Part shown: positions 33,830-47,629 of the stretch, in pieces | How the letters are laid out: every line of letters starts with the position of its first letter | Position numbering within the stretch: position 1 is the stretch's first letter | Assembly: GCA_015039365.1 (NCBI GenBank) | Contig: WION01000372.1 | Location: forward strand, 1 to 51,921 | Source of the DNA: Amanita rubescens | Lineage: Eukaryota; Basidiomycota; Agaricomycetes; Agaricales; Amanitaceae | Direction: 5' to 3' | Length of the DNA: 51,921 nt | Notes under the pieces: model-generated | Seen by the model: only the letters and a program-made list of their open reading frames with translations | Databases searched by the model: none | Told to the model about the DNA's origin: nothing | Made by a program: the position numbers and the translations under genes

Positions 33830-34465
33830 TGCCGCCATACCTGTCGCTGTTGTGGGCATCTTTCAATGTACGAACTAATCTGATCTTGATTACGCACATA
33901 TGCATGCTGTCGATGTAAACATGGACCAATGGATGACTCCGTCAAGGACCCACGGTTAGCCAGGGCAAACACTATAACTTGTATGGGACATCGATGATGA
34001 ACAGTGATCGACACAATCGTTGCCTCGGAGGCTTCATCGTCAATGAAACCTGGTCCTTGGACTCGGACGTTGTCTTCCAGATTTTTGTCCGGTAGGGCGT
34101 CGGAAACTCTCAACAGAACACAAGAATCGGCTTTTCTCCTCATTGGACACGAAAGGCTTACTCCTCGATTTCTAGTTTGAAGGTTGGTTCATCGCCGTGC
34201 AGATAAGTAGCAGAAGCTCAGTCTGTCGCGGCTGAGGCGGCTGAGGGACGCGCTAAAACTTTAAACCACACGTGATGTGAATCTGATGCCCAGACCACAC
34301 TGGCTGTGACAGGTGCTGCGAAGTACTAACTGGATTAGACTCTGCATTATTGATGCCTCCCACACCAATGTGCCAGACATGCGGAGATAAGAAGACTGCA
34401 CCTTCTGATATGTCCGCAACGGCCCCACTGTTGCGATTAAACTGCGCCGCGGCGGAAATGTTCAA
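33830..34465 (-). CDS. Possible small hypothetical gene
   Basis: Two coding-looking frames on - could be exons of one gene. The first is 34253-34465 (MNISAAAQFNRNSGAVADIS, VWHIGVGGINNAES). The second is about 33830-34143 (VLLRVSDALPDKNLEDNVRV, ASEATIVSITVHHRCPIQVI). Residue composition resembles a beta-rich domain, but I do not recognise the family and could not establish a splice between them. Confidence 0.3.
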
Positions 34466-35024
34466 ATGTAAAATGGTTAACCTGTGATATAGATAAGCTG
34501 CTGACCGTGTTGCGCTTAGCTGGTCATGTGAAATTATATAAAATAGACATTCTGCGACGGTTACGACGTCCGACGATTCAGATTTATGTAACCTGTTTGA
34601 CAGAAATCATGATCAGGGTCGTCGGGATGATATCGGCAACCAACGTATTGCACGATTAACTGCACCATTGAAGCTTATAGGAGAATTTACTGCTACTTTG
34701 GCGCAAGCATTGTTAATCACAAGACAGTGCAAAGACAGTGTTCAAGCTCCTTATTGACCATAATCTTCGCTTTGACCTCCATGTTGGAGCCGAGCGACAT
34801 AACAGGCACAATTTCTACAGAAATAGACGCTTACGGCAATCTTTAGGCTCTGGGGTTTAACTTACGTTAATGTCACTTCAAGCCTTTATGTCGTCGTGAG
34901 ATATCCCGCTCCAAGGCTCGTGTTCTGCGCCTGCGTAAACATGCGGCGAGATAACAGTAGAACCAAGCGAAGTGCATCCGTCTCTCAAAATACTTAAACT
35001 ATGCACTTAACATCTTGTTTCAAG
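34466..35024. other. Intergenic or unresolved 5' region of the next gene
   Basis: No supported exon. A short ATG frame near 34942 may belong to the 5' end of the downstream membrane protein, but its phase does not match. Confidence 0.25.
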
Positions 35025-36397
35025 TCATCGAGAAATTCAAAGCGTTTCTGCTGCCGACGGCGACCGAGCATTTCAAAGCAACTGAGGTATCATCCTATCC
35101 TTAGCGGTCAACCATTTGCTCATATTATGATGAGAGGGACGTGGCAAGCTGTTATAGCAATGACATTTGCACCTTGGAGAACGACCGCGACACGTTGAAG
35201 TATCTGGTGATTACTTTACCTGCTGGGTGTATATCTCTCTTCTAACTTTAAGTTAGGTACTTGCATCGCGCTCAAAACGGACGGAAGTGCTGGATGAACT
35301 ACGAAGTGGGCTACCTTGTGGTGCTGTCAGAAAAAGATATGGCAAGGAAATACATGGCCCAGTTCGTGATTTTTTCTTTCTTTTTTTGACAACCTTCCCA
35401 ATTTGTCATCTAGACCGTATCGGAAAGCTTACTATATGAAAGGGTTCAGCGTTTCTCAACGCTCGAGTCCGACGTAGAACCCCTCACGCCTGATCAAGAA
35501 GTTCTACTAAATACGTACCTGCACTATGTCAAGACGAGTCGTCTATTAAGAGAACATGTATGGTTCACACTGGATTTTTAAATATGCAATCTTACGGGAG
35601 CTACCTAAAAGCTGGAAGAGATTGATAAAGACTTGGAAGAATTCAAGTATACGGTCAAGACGCAAGCTGTTGCAGAGCTCACAAACTATCGCGGGATTAA
35701 TGACTGGGGAGAGGTAAGATACATTCTATTTATAATCATTTGTTTGACACGGCTATCAGACGATGCGAGCCTATGTGAGCAACTATGCGAAGGGTTTGGG
35801 CGCACTTTCCATCGCGGGTGCCGGTTTAGTATATTCAACAATATTTACGTAAGTATGTCATTTTTTCATCGGCTCCTTGGGTTGAAGTGTGTCTCTAGCA
35901 AAACAGATAAGAGTGTGGGCCTCATGAGCATCACATTTCCGCTCTTTACGGTTGGGTTTCTCATTCCTGGCTTCGTATATATCGGGACATGTTGGGCCGC
36001 AAATGTACCCAAGGGATTGACTTTTGCAAGTCAGAGGTTTTGGACCGCAGCGATGGTGTAGGCCTCCATCGATGTCTCCACCTTAAAGGTACTGACATTC
36101 AATGTTAATGTTAGGTTTGCCCTTCTTGTCGCATCAATTATGGTTATTGGTGCAATTATCATCGTAAACGTAACCATTTTCAACCTCAATGCTGGCGCAA
36201 AAGATCATGGTTCCCTTACGCTTGTTGAAATTGCCGGTATTATATCATTGATTTTTTCCGGGTCCATTATCTCTATGGCGGTCATAGCCCTCTTCCTCGG
36301 CCTACTCTCTCAAAAAATGAGGACTAGTATCAAGGAGTACTATCAGGCAATTACCGAAAGGGAGCGTGATGCCCTCAACACCTACAACCACCTATGA
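35025..36397 (+). CDS. Coiled-coil protein with four transmembrane segments, unknown family
   Basis: Exons on + splice in phase to IEKFKAFLLPTATEHFKATE, DVASCYSNDICTLENDRDTL, VLASRSKRTEVLDELRSGLP, ERVQRFSTLESDVEPLTPDQ, a charged helix LEEIDKDLEEFKYTVKTQAV, then membrane pair one (GLGALSIAGAGLVYSTIF and LMSITFPLFTVGFLIPGFVY) and membrane pair two (FALLVASIMVIGAIIIVNVT and GIISLIFSGSIISMAVIALF), ending DALNTYNHL at TGA 36397. The first exon is not resolved. Long helices before two hairpins recall membrane-acting effectors, but no family is recognised. It sits 1.2 kb downstream of the OAS-like gene on the same strand. Confidence 0.6.
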
Positions 36398-36669
36398 ATT
36401 TATTAATATTTTATCTCCATGATCAGTAGCATTCCAACATGTAACGGACATCGCATATATACCATAGGATTATCCAATAGTAACAGATTGCGTCGATTCA
36501 GATTATAACTTATTCGTGACGCCCGACTCAGGTGGTGTCGCAGTTTCTATGCCTCGTAGCGAGTCGTCAGAAAGTTCATATTAGTTAACGAGACAAATTT
36601 CATATACATCTGCACGATCCCATTACTACTGGGGCACTTTGAGGCGTGGTAATAGTGCATATAATATGT

Positions 36670-39600
36670 CTACTTCGAAAGATCGCGCACAAAATGGACA
36701 AAATCTACGCTTGAAGCATTAACGCCACATTTATAAATCTATTTTCAGACTATTAGGAGAACAGCGTATAAGATCGAACAGAAACTTACAAATTGGGATG
36801 CTATCCAGCTCGAAAAGAGCGCCCGTTGATAAATGATTGGTAATCGCTCCACAAGTACGTCCAAACCGACTTTCTCCAACAGGACTGCAGGTACTGCGCA
36901 GCTAATAGCTTTCTTTTTGGGGACCTCGTCGGCGAAAAGATCGGAGTTCTCCAATTCAGTTTGGAGACTACTGAGTTTCAATGATAGTTCATCGGAAATG
37001 ATTGACCGCGGCTTCGCGCCTTGTAGACGAGCATATTCCTTCCAAATACAGTGAAACTCTGCGGTAGCGTTATCTGTGATCCTTGCTTGGATTTCCTTTA
37101 CGTAGGTCTGGTAGAATTCCGATGGTCTGCCATCCTTGAAGACCATCAGATTCATGTAATCCTCCGTCGGAAGTACTAGGCCAGCCAAAACTTCTAACGA
37201 GGAACTTGTTACGCCACCTGTGTCGCAGATGCGAACGTAAATCGAAACAGAAAGGGGGAATCTTACCTTTGTTTGCGCTGGAGTCCTTGAACAGAATGGC
37301 CTTACGCTTTTCCAGGTACAGACGAGCCTGTTGGGTGAAAAATAGGTTCGCTCCTTCAACGATGTATTTATAGTGGGGCTTGCCATTGGCATCGATTAGG
37401 CCAGCGACATTGGATATGTTCACAGCCTCTGGCCTTCCGAACGAGATTGTCAGAAAAGTTTTCGCACTGATGTCCCGTTGAACATACCTTCCACCGCATG
37501 GTACAAAGATGTCAGCCTTAAATCGAAAATGTGCGGAATTGCGGAAGTCAGTGCCATCAAGGACGATTTCGCCAGCTGTATAAACCCCGGTTTGAATCGA
37601 GCTTGCAGAAAGAGGGGGGTTACTCACATGGCAACTTAATATCTGTCTCTTCTACACGCACGAGATACCCGCCTTCACTTAGTTTAGATGTGTCGAAGCG
37701 TGATACTGGGACTCGCAGTTTTGCTAGCCTAATGAGTTCGGCTCTGTCAATCCCATGGGGGTCAGCGAGAACTCCACTACGATCGATTACAGCGATTGTT
37801 TTGTCACTGGATAAAAGAATTTCGTCTGTTTTAATCAATTTCGAATGAATTGGGACGGGTAGATGGATCATCGTCACTTACTAGATCCCAAGTCACCGTC
37901 TTAACGAAGAGTAACGACCTCGATTAGCTCGAAATGTCCGGGAGTATAGTACTGACGCACCCGGGCCGCCTGTCTGCACTTTCGTAATATCTCTTTCCCG
38001 AAGTCCGAGCTGCTTATAAATACCGAGCACGAATTGGCGCATGGATAATGATGTCATCCCGTAGGTATCGTGCGGTACACCGCCCAGTATCTGCGCACTT
38101 TTGCCGGTGGTAAAGGATTTCCACCATTCGGCACCGCGAGATCGGGCATGAACTATCAAGGTATCATGAGTGCTCGAGGCTGGAAGATGGGCAGAGAGGT
38201 CATACGCGCAGCCCAATCCATCATATCTGCTGTACCCTCTACCAAACAAATAGTTATATCATTGCAAGCTCGTGGATGGTGGTTGCACGTACCATCCGGA
38301 CCAAAGAATAGCAATTCTGGCTTCCCGTAATGGTCTATAAAGCGTTCTTTCAGGGCTGAAGTTTGATTGGGGATAAGCAGGTCGATCATAGCCTGGATAC
38401 CTTGTTGAGAGAGAGGGTGGAGAAACACCGCTTTTACAAAGACGTACATCAACATATTTCTCGAAGCAATGCCTTGGGCTCGCGCCGACCCTGAGTAAGG
38501 GAGATCTGAGTTTGCTAAACCTAGAGAAAACGGAAATAACTCACGATGGAAGAATTGTACCCTTCGCTCCTCCTTCTGGTATATCTTTATTCTTCAAGGA
38601 TTGTGTGGCCGCCAATGCATAATTTTCATCGAACCTTATAGCAGAATGTTAGTCTGTTGTAAATGGTATCACGACATCTACGCACAGCGTACGCTGATTG
38701 ATAGAATAAATCCTATAGTTTCTCAAGCAGCAAATAGCAATGCGTTACATGGGGCTTACTCTTCATTCCTGGACGTCACGATCCTTATTCCGCCCCGAGC
38801 GACATCTCGGAAACGAACATGAAACCCCCTGAAGTCATTGCCTGATAATATTCTGTATTAGATCCCTAGGATTGTATGCACGAGACCAACCAATCACGAT
38901 GAATATTCCAAAAGGCTTTGTGGGATACTCAACCTCGGGTAGGAAATCCGGGGATAGTCGAAAAGATATCGCAACTTTTGTCGGTTGATACAAGTTAGTC
39001 TTCAGGACGTGCCTTGTGCGATGGTTACGACATTCCCATTGTACAAGAATAGCACGCACTGGTTAAAGACAAGGAATGATTCAAGTACTTGCAAATCGTG
39101 CTTGTTCTGCGCAGCGCGACGCATCTTATTGTACAACTCTTCGTCGGTGAGATGCTGAGTACTCTGTAACCGCTGGTGGGATAGTGTAGGCCTTCGAGAC
39201 GAAATGTTAAACAGGACGATCATGTAACAAAGATCCACACACATACATTAGTTGTGCATCATCAGAAGTGGGGTAGTGCCTGGCGGCAAAATTGACATAT
39301 AGTAGCTGGATCTGTGTATCGATGTGAATAAGCTGACGCACAAATGGTTGGCGTTTTTTCCTACCAATTCGGGATAATTATCAATGATGTGCGCGATACT
39401 CTCTCTCGTGTATGTTTCATCTCGAAAACGGCGCTTAATGTCTCTAAGCACTTCCGCATGCGTAGTGTTGTTCTCGTCGAGGATATTCTTAAGTTGCAGA
39501 TATGAGGGACCAAGGCGATTACAAAAGTGTTGCGCAAATATCCACAAGCAGTCTAAAACATTTCAAATTATATAACCAGGAAGAGAACACAAGAAACAAC

Positions 39601-40985
39601 GAACAAGCATACGTAGCCTCTTGGACTGCATGATTACCGGGGGACTTGGCTAGGAAAAATGGATTGTTTGGCAAGCAGAAGAGAAGAGAAGCCTCCTTCA
39701 TCACTTGGACAATTGAGTGCTCAATCGGCGGCGCATTTGAATTCGGCAGAGGTTTCAGGTAGAGTGAAATGATTGTGACCCCGTTTGAAAATTGCTCTGG
39801 CTCAACGTCGGAACGTAAATCTGACGCTGCTAGACTTCAACTTACCGACATATTTACGGGTGGAAGTTAACGAGTAAAAATGGTACAATCTTGATAGGGC
39901 ACTATAGTAGCCCGCTGATTAGCAACTTTGTAAACGTGGATTATCAACCTACCTGAAGTACCGGGAAATGCTTCCCATCTTAAATCCTATGACTAACCTG
40001 CGTTCCTTCGTACCTTCAATCTCGAAGACTTCAAGTACTGGTCCGAATCTTCTCTCGACATTCCACAAAACCTTAAAAAACTGAGAATGCGATCTTGGCT
40101 GAAGAAAAGGTAATACCTGTTGGTAAAGGTCCAAAGTGTTCTGTGTTGCCTTGTCCAAGAATGCAGAATCGGATACTGAACGAATATCGGTCTTCCCATC
40201 CGTCGCCATAGGAGAGTTTGATGGGAAATTGCATTTCGTCACGAAATGACAACGCAATTGCCGAGAAGCCGTGGCAGAGATAGAGCCTGTCGACCGGAAC
40301 GTCTCCAGACGATACGCGTTGTCGGGAGTAGATTTGTCCAGGAACAATTCGTCGATCCTAAACGTAGCGCATTGGTGACCCGAATCAAGGCAAAGATGTG
40401 CCACCGTGTATATGCACGAGGCACTACAAAACCTAATCGAATTAGAAATGCAAACTTACTTTGCTTCGTAGAAAGCTCCATAACCGTCGATACCAGGGGT
40501 GCTAGTATGGATAAACGTTGCTCCACTACCGTCCTCGTTGACCTTCTCGAGCTGGATAACGAGATTGGTTGGATCACGTTTTGTGTATGCAACGACCTTG
40601 GCCCCAAACAATGCGATAATGTGGTCGGAGATAACCTCTATAGTTTCGTTCTGAAAATAAGTATCATCGATACCAAGGTTATAGTAGAACCAAGTGACCT
40701 CGCCAGCAACGAGCTCGCGAGGGATGAAGCCCTAGACAAGAATAATATGTGAATACTGTCGATGATTGCGCGATGTACGCATGCCTTCTTAGCGACTTCT
40801 TGCTCAACCATAGCCCGCTGTTTATCCTTTCCGCCAAAGACGAGCCAGGTGTAGCCTGTATGATTCTCTGTATGGTTTAGCGATCCGTTCGCAGCTGCGC
40901 AGCAGTGCAAGGATGGGGAAGAGCCCGGAAACGGCGAATTGACGCCATTTTGCTGGGCACAAGTTGTAGTGGAAGCGCACATCAT
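36670..40985 (-). CDS. GDH2: NAD-specific glutamate dehydrogenase, large fungal type
   Basis: Oxidatively deaminates glutamate to 2-oxoglutarate and ammonium using NAD. Many short exons on - follow the order of fungal GDH2. The N-terminal regulatory part reads NHTGYTWLVFGGKDKQRAMV, GFIPRELVAGEVTWFYYNLG and EVISDHIIALFGAKVVAYTK. The catalytic part includes ISFRLSPDFLPEVEYPTKPF, HYGKPELLFFGPDGT and WWKSFTTGKSAQILGGVPHD-TYGMTS, followed by GEIVLDGTDFRNSAHFRFKA, DIFVPCGGRPEAVN and KYIVEGANLFFTQQARLYLE. The C-terminus ends IYKCGVNASSVDFVHFVRDL SK at TAG 36670 after a last intron near 36730-36790. The start at 40985 (MMCASTTTCAQQ) is the best ATG before the conserved TGYTW block. Predicted length is about 1,000 aa, normal for the family. 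It is a housekeeping nitrogen-metabolism gene with no oddities seen. Confidence 0.88.
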
Positions 40986-43335
40986 TGGTTGACAGGAGGA
41001 AAATTGAAATGGGATTATATACGACGAGGAAATGGATGGGTAAAAGTCTCCCATTAGGAAACAATGAAAGTCCGGCGGGAAATACCGGTGAGGAGGGGTG
41101 GCTAAGTGTAACTCACACTGTTTCAACATTCACATGAATCGCCTGTCTGCCCGCCTTATGCAGATATTCCCCCTCATCGTACGTAATGGTACACGCCCCT
41201 TATGTGCTGGCATTCAAAGACACGAGATTTGGGCCCAGATGTACCATGTCTGTATGCTGAAACGCGATTTAGTCATCGGTAAGTGCCGTTAGAACGGAAT
41301 GGAAGAGTCAACTCCGCATCGACGGCTTGTTTCGGGAGCCCGGGTATAGTGCTTGCATTTACGTCTAAGCCGTGCCGGAGTTGGATCTGGGGTGAATTAA
41401 AATACGCGCACGGTCCGGGAGATTTTCCCCATGAATGCTATGAACGGACGTAGGCAAACGAGAAGAGGTTTTATATGTAAACTCACAGCGCATTGTAATT
41501 AAGAAGCGTATGATCTTTTTCAAGTGCTAACCAAACCAGGAGCGCGGGTCGCGATGGCCAGACACAGTACGGAGTTAAGCTGTGAGACCGGATGGACAGC
41601 TGCGATCCTACATTCCATTCGAACAGCAGAGTCAGGTCTGAGCCCATGCAAGAGTAGCAGCCCCGCGAAACGAGTTTGACGCTACGAGAGCTCCCATCCC
41701 GTAGGAATCCGTCAGCCTGTTCTGCACGAATCCATTCTGTGAGACAATTATTGCAGTTGTCGTTGCGGCGTTCAATAGAACGCCACAAAATCAGATTTCA
41801 AGGAAACGAAAGTACAGTTCGAAAGCACCCAAGAATTATTTTGTCGGATTTAGATGAAACTTGACACACTTGTGTGGGTCACCACTCCGCATGTCTGGTG
41901 ACTGAGAGCTTCGGAAAAAACCGGAATCTTCAACCAATGAGAAGGAGCAGGAGATAAACCGTGTACTATTAATTTCTCCAGATCTAGGTTGCAATTTGTG
42001 GGAGATGGTCGCGTGAGGATTGTTGGTTGGTGGAAAATCACAATTATTTCTGTCCGATGATGACTCGATGATCCTCGTAAGCATGACGTGTACCGGGTAC
42101 CGGGTGCAACATTAGTCTCCTTGTACGTGCCGTTGTTACGCGTCGACATCCCCGGAGGCCAGGGGATGTGGCGTCACTTTGTCCCTCGCTTGAAGTCCCG
42201 GAACTGGGGAAAAGAGTCGAGCAATTCACAAGGATGTAGACCACCATTGAAAATCGATTGAAGATCTTCAAGGAAACGGCCACAGCATCCAAAGAAATGG
42301 AACGTCGATTCGAAAGAAATGATAGTAGTAGCCCTTGAACATGCCGAAACATGTATGGATAATTGTTAATACAATATTGAGATGGGCTGCTTCAAAAACC
42401 CCACCTGTCACAATTGCTGAAGAACGTGCGCGTTGCAAATAAATCGAAGCTATTCGACGTCGTCATATCGATGGAAAAAGCATCTGGCAGATAAAAAGGC
42501 GTATCAAAGAGAAGTTTATGCGAGTGTTCAGTGGTTTGTGACGTACAACGAACTGCGTTTCGACAGTGTGTCAGCAGATGTGACGATGCGAAAGACGAAA
42601 AATACGTGACTTTTGATTTGAAGCCTGGCGCTGTTCCCAGAATCAAAACGACTCAGTACCCTGTTTCGATGACCTTTGACTCGTGGAAATAGGAGGCGTA
42701 TCCGTACAGATGTGCGAACTCTCAAGCTAGTCACGCTGTGGTACCAAGATGATCAGCAGACTCCGTCGTCGAAAAACAGAACGTCGCCCGATTTGCCTGG
42801 GATCAAGGAGCTATTAAGCTGGAAATAGGGACGCTTCCGATATCGGGCCATCTGCTGGGGTCAACTTACCTGCGCAACCAGATGGAGTTAATCAATCGGG
42901 CCGCCCCCTGTTTTGCAATAAAGCAGAGACTGTCCCCCTTCGAGTTCTTGACTGATTTTAACTAGATTGGCAGACATGATGTGGTTGTATCTTGGAAACA
43001 AAAATGACTGCAGATCGGACGGGTGCAATACTACCGAAACTCCCCAGCTCCGATTAAACGGACTACCGTCGACTCGTCACTAGACACACTTTCGTCACTG
43101 GCCGGAAAGGACATTGGCACAAAAGGGATACGAACTTTCCGTGCCAAGTTGCCGCACTGATTCTTGCCCGGTGACACCCGCATCGCAACATTGGATAAGA
43201 TCTCGAGCATCTACGGGCTCAATTTGACTGATTCAAAGAGCTGTTGTAGATCGTACTGTTATTCGTCATGGCCGTCCAAATGCAGAAAAAAAGCAAATAG
43301 TCGCAAACAAGACATAAACCTATCCTCATTCATCC
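40986..43335. other. 2.3-kb intergenic stretch with possible gene remnants
   Basis: No complete gene recognised. On - near 42780-42830 a segment reads IPGKSGDVLFFDDGV and near 42900-42970 one reads SANLVKISQELEGGQSLLYC. These might be fragments of one old gene, but stops interrupt both. Frames elsewhere (for example 41483-41788 and 42044-42352 on -) show no domain. Confidence 0.3.
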
Positions 43336-46300
43336 ATGCTCGACACGTCCTTTTTGCCGACGCTATCACAGCCAGACATTGAACGCGCAATACAAGTCAG
43401 TATGATGCGCATACAATCTGGAATTAACAGGAAATCCTGATTCCTCCTTTGCTCGCGCCTCGTCGCACATGTTCCTCGAAATCAACAGCTCATTCGGCAA
43501 GCTTATGCTCCCCAAACTGCCACCACGACCCCAGACGACCTGAAACGCCTCCAACATGAGCTTTTCGAGATGCAGAAGCGGCCGGAAGCGTGGGGACTGG
43601 TCATTCCTTTACTAGAGCATCAGGATCCAAATGTGCAGTTCATCGGGGCGCATACGGCACAGGTTAAGATTGCTCGGGACTGGTGAGATATGCAAAATCG
43701 AGCGCATATACCCACGTCTGACCGACATTTCAGGGAATGCTTCCCCTCTGAACACGCCGAATCGCTCAAGAACGTTGTGGTCCAATTAACCGCCCACGCG
43801 ATCGCCATAGGGCGGAGCAAGTTCATCCTCCGCAAGTTATTCGTTGCCGTACGCCCTTATTATGTCGGTCTGGGCCATCCCGAATCTTAATCACCAATCA
43901 GCTCACCTCGCTGGCGCTCAAGCTTGCCCCTGGTCGACCGACGAGATGGCCGGATTGGATCATGGCCTGCGTGACGTCTTTTTCTGGCGTTGGTGCGCAG
44001 ACCCAGTATATCCACGATTTCCTCGCTATCGCGGCGGAGGAAGTGAGTAGTGCTGATTTGCTGGGATCGAGTAAGTGAGTCAATTATTTTCTATCATGCG
44101 AATGCCGTCGATTAACGCATGTTTTGGGGACAGAGTCCAGATGCAACAAACGCTCAATGATGCGGTACCGATAGTAGTGCATGCGGTGAAGTCTACTGTC
44201 GAACGACCTCCTGGAACTGTGCCTGTCCACGAGATACAGTCGGCATTGAAATGCTTCCAGGCGTGGATGAATCTTCTTCCTACAAGGTTCGCACACCTGG
44301 CATACATCATTGTCTTTACTAAGAACTTGACAGCGACCTTATTCCCATGATCCCCGTACTCATAACTCTCCTAGATCCGACAGCGGAAGACGATGCCATC
44401 TTCATAGCGTCCTCTGAAACATTACAAGAAATCTTGTCAAAATCGGCGCTTTCGGATGGCTCAGGAACAAGAACGTTAACTGAACCTCTTCTTCTCTGGC
44501 TAGATTCAACAGGCGCAAAGATTGTCGACAGAAGCGTCTCGACAGGTGAAGTTAACTCCATCTCACATTCGCTCTGTCAGCTGCTTGTAGCGATCGGCGA
44601 TCATTCCACGTCATACCTCGCTATGAATATCACATCACAAACACTAGTATCAATGCAGTTCGCTGCTCCCAATTCCGTCTCACAACAGGGAGAAAACAAA
44701 ACAAGAGCTTATTTGGTTCAAACCTTTTTGAGGCTCATACTAGCCTATACTGGTTTCCCCGGATATTATGGTATAGATGAAGAAGAGAGCGAGCTGACGC
44801 TCGGGTTTTGGTACCTATTCCAAGAGACTCTTTGGAGCACTGATTTCTACACATCGGGAGAAGAAGAGCAAACTGCGTTGGAAAGAAACGGCCCGGAGCA
44901 GGTGGCTATGGCCCGGGCTGTCTATTTTGAGGTCGTCAAAGTGTTAAGAAGAAAGGCGACGTTCCCGATACCGGGGAGCAGTTGGTCTAAAGGTAATACC
45001 AATTTGGATGTCAAGCGGTCCCTCCGCTGACCACCTGGTAGATCAAGTGGAAAAATTCCAAGTGTGCGTATACAGAGACCAAACGGTGCAGTGACATTGA
45101 ACATTGCGACAGGTACCGAAGAGACATTGGTGACACTCTCATAAATGCGTAAGCTCTGGTTTCGACGCTAATTCCTTCACGGTCTTACAGAAACATAGGT
45201 ATTACGTTCTACGCGATGAGATGCTCGTATATTACATCAATGATCTGGCAGATCACTTGGCTTCAATACAAGACAAAAAGGAGTGGCAAGTATGTGTTAC
45301 TCTAACCGCATGACTTTGAGCTGCATGAGACTTGCAGAACGCTGAGGCGACGTTGCATTGTATCATGTCCATCCAAGAAGCGATGGAAATGGAGAAAACT
45401 CCCTACCTAGCACGGTTGTTTGGGCCTGATATCCTTGGCAGGCTGCCTACGACGGGTCGATCCAGAATTCGCAGAACGATGCTGAATGTTATTGGTAAGT
45501 AAGCATCTGTTAATGACTGGACTGCTGAAACAACTATGAATTATAGGCGTGTACTCTTCTTGGTTTGCGACTCAGCCCACCCCGCCACCCAACTCGGCGG
45601 GGCCAAATTTATTGTTGTCTGCTCTTAATTACATCGTCGCTGCACTGGAAGATCCTAGTTTTTGCTTACACGCTGCCAATGCGTTAAGAAATCTTTGCGA
45701 CGCAAACCGCAAAGCGCTTGCTCCACATATAAGCGCTTTTGGCGAGCTCCATGCAAGGATAGATAACATAACCGTAAGTTGTGTCTTTGACCTGAGTCGA
45801 GTATCGGCTGGCTCATCGTTCCTTGATAGGATTCCGAGAAGAATAAGATAGTGCAATCCGTTGCTAGCATAATTCAGGCTCTACCAGCAGAGGAGGAGAT
45901 TGTACCCGTCGAGGTTGGTCATTTGTCTCCTAAGGCCATTGGCGGCCCTAAATCCGTCATACAGGGAATTGTACAGCCAATCATTCAGAAATTAGCCTCC
46001 ACGCTTCAGTCAGCTATTTCGGTAAGGCATGCGGCAGTCCGTGGTTCTAGGCTAAGAGATTTGAATGCCGTAGTTACCGGAAGAAGCGCGTTCAATGGCC
46101 ATCCTTCATTTGGAAACGCTGTCAGGCATTTCCAAGGGGCTTACAAGAACAAATGAAGATGCCTTTGGCATTGAGGACGATCCAGCCGTGCAGGCAGGAC
46201 TTGAGAAGATCAAAAAAGCACGAGAAGATTTGAGAATGATCAAAATCAGAGAAGATATCTACGGGATACTACGGAGCATTGTTGATTTCTGGTCGACTGA

Positions 46301-47490
46301 CGCCAGTGTCAGCCACGTGCGTTCATCATGGCGTCGAAAATCAGATTTTCATTCATGTCCATCTTTTAGGCGCTTAGCGATCTGTTCAAAAGCATTACGT
46401 GCTTACCACATGACCTAACGCTGATTTCGCTTCCTGCTGGTCCGCTATTGGAACTCGTTTGCTTTGCTGCGCAAAGGCATTTGACAGCAGTTTGGCTCTC
46501 ACTTGCAACGATATTGATATCTCAGCTCAACCCACCCTCAATGATTACGAGTGCAAAGAGTGTACCACCTCCTGAGATTCACGCAGTGGTGACAGCCGCA
46601 TTGCCCGTATTGCTGCAATGCTCACTTGGTCACCTAAGTCAGCCCAGAGCTATGATTGCGGTGAGAATGGATAACGTAACAGGTGCAACGTGGCTGATGT
46701 CATGGTAACAGAATCCTGATGTTGTGCAGGAATTCTTCTCGTGCATGGACAAAGTGGGCTATTTCAATTTCCGCGTTGCCGTGTTAACACGTCATGCAGG
46801 TTGCCCAAGATTTCACTAACACTTTCTATTCACTGCCTCCGGGAGCGCTAGATGCCCTGATGCACTGCGCCATTGAAGCTCTTTCATTGCAGGAACGGTA
46901 TTCGCTCGTCTCAGCTTGCAATTTTCTTGTTCGTTTTCATTATTCTTTGATTTGCCCTCGATCATTGATTAAACCTTACAGACGTCCTTGATTCATCGAT
47001 CATCGAGTCATGAGGAGCTCGCTCCATACAGAATACAACTACTGCAAAGCCACGGACGTGCTATAATGCGCGCCATCCTCGAAGGATTTGCTGGCGTTGC
47101 TCCTCGAAGCTCTATGCCGAACTTAATAGAAATGTTGGGAACGTTGTTATTGAACCGATCAGGGGATGTGGAGAGTATCAACAGTGCCGGGACTTGGATG
47201 GCAGAAATTCTTTTCGCCGTGAGTATGCTCTCTTGCATGTAGATATGTAATTCTCACTTGTTTTGTGGTTAGGACGACTTTGTGCAGAGTAAGGCTACAC
47301 CGGAGGTGAAAGATCGATTTGTAAAGGCAGTGCTTGGGTAAGTATGAGTAACGCTGGATGGGCGTATTGTTTTGACTTGATTCCAAGATCGCGTTCTCTT
47401 AAACGAATACGTGAAGCCGCGCAGCAGTTTACACTCGTCGCGCGTGGCCTCGAGGGATCTAACTTTGGAATTGCAACAGTGACGATGTGA
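43336..47490 (+). CDS. Importin-beta family karyopherin (importin-13/Kap122-like)
   Basis: Nuclear transport receptor that would bind Ran-GTP and cargo at the nuclear pore. The start ATG 43336 gives MLDTSFLPTLSQPDIERAIQ. The importin-N-like region reads LKRLQHELFEMQKRPEAWGL and VQFIGAHTAQVKIARDW. Then come FILRKLFVA, TRWPDWIMACVTSFSGVGAQ, LSSLEV-type helices, and a long HEAT-repeat body (SISHSLCQLLVAIGDHSTSY at about 44545-44610, AYLVQTFLRLILAYTGFPGY at about 44707-44770). The body continues past 47000 (APYRIQLLQSHGRAIMRAIL). The last exon after a splice near 47338 reads RSLKRIREAAQQFTLVARGL-EGSNFGIATVTM with TGA 47490, a C-terminus typical of this karyopherin. About 20 short introns interrupt it. 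Total length is near 1,000 aa as expected. Confidence 0.8.
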
Positions 47491-47629
47491 TATTTTTACA
47501 CTCGCGATTCGAATCCTGTAAAATGAAATCGAGTTTGTATCATAAACGGAGAGATGGTCGTTTAATACAGATTCATGTCCACAGTCAATGGTCCTGATGT
47601 CATTATGCATATGGATCGTGGTCGTTAAT

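Noticed and set aside
36833..40752. Plus-strand frames (for example 168 codons at 40246) as separate genes
   Set aside because: They lie opposite GDH2 exons whose motifs are unambiguous; no independent domain or splice pattern was found.
42780..42970. Phytanoyl-CoA dioxygenase-like remnant (GDVLFF)
   Set aside because: Only one short motif-like piece; the iron-binding His-x-Asp and surrounding blocks are not visible, so the assignment is not supportable.
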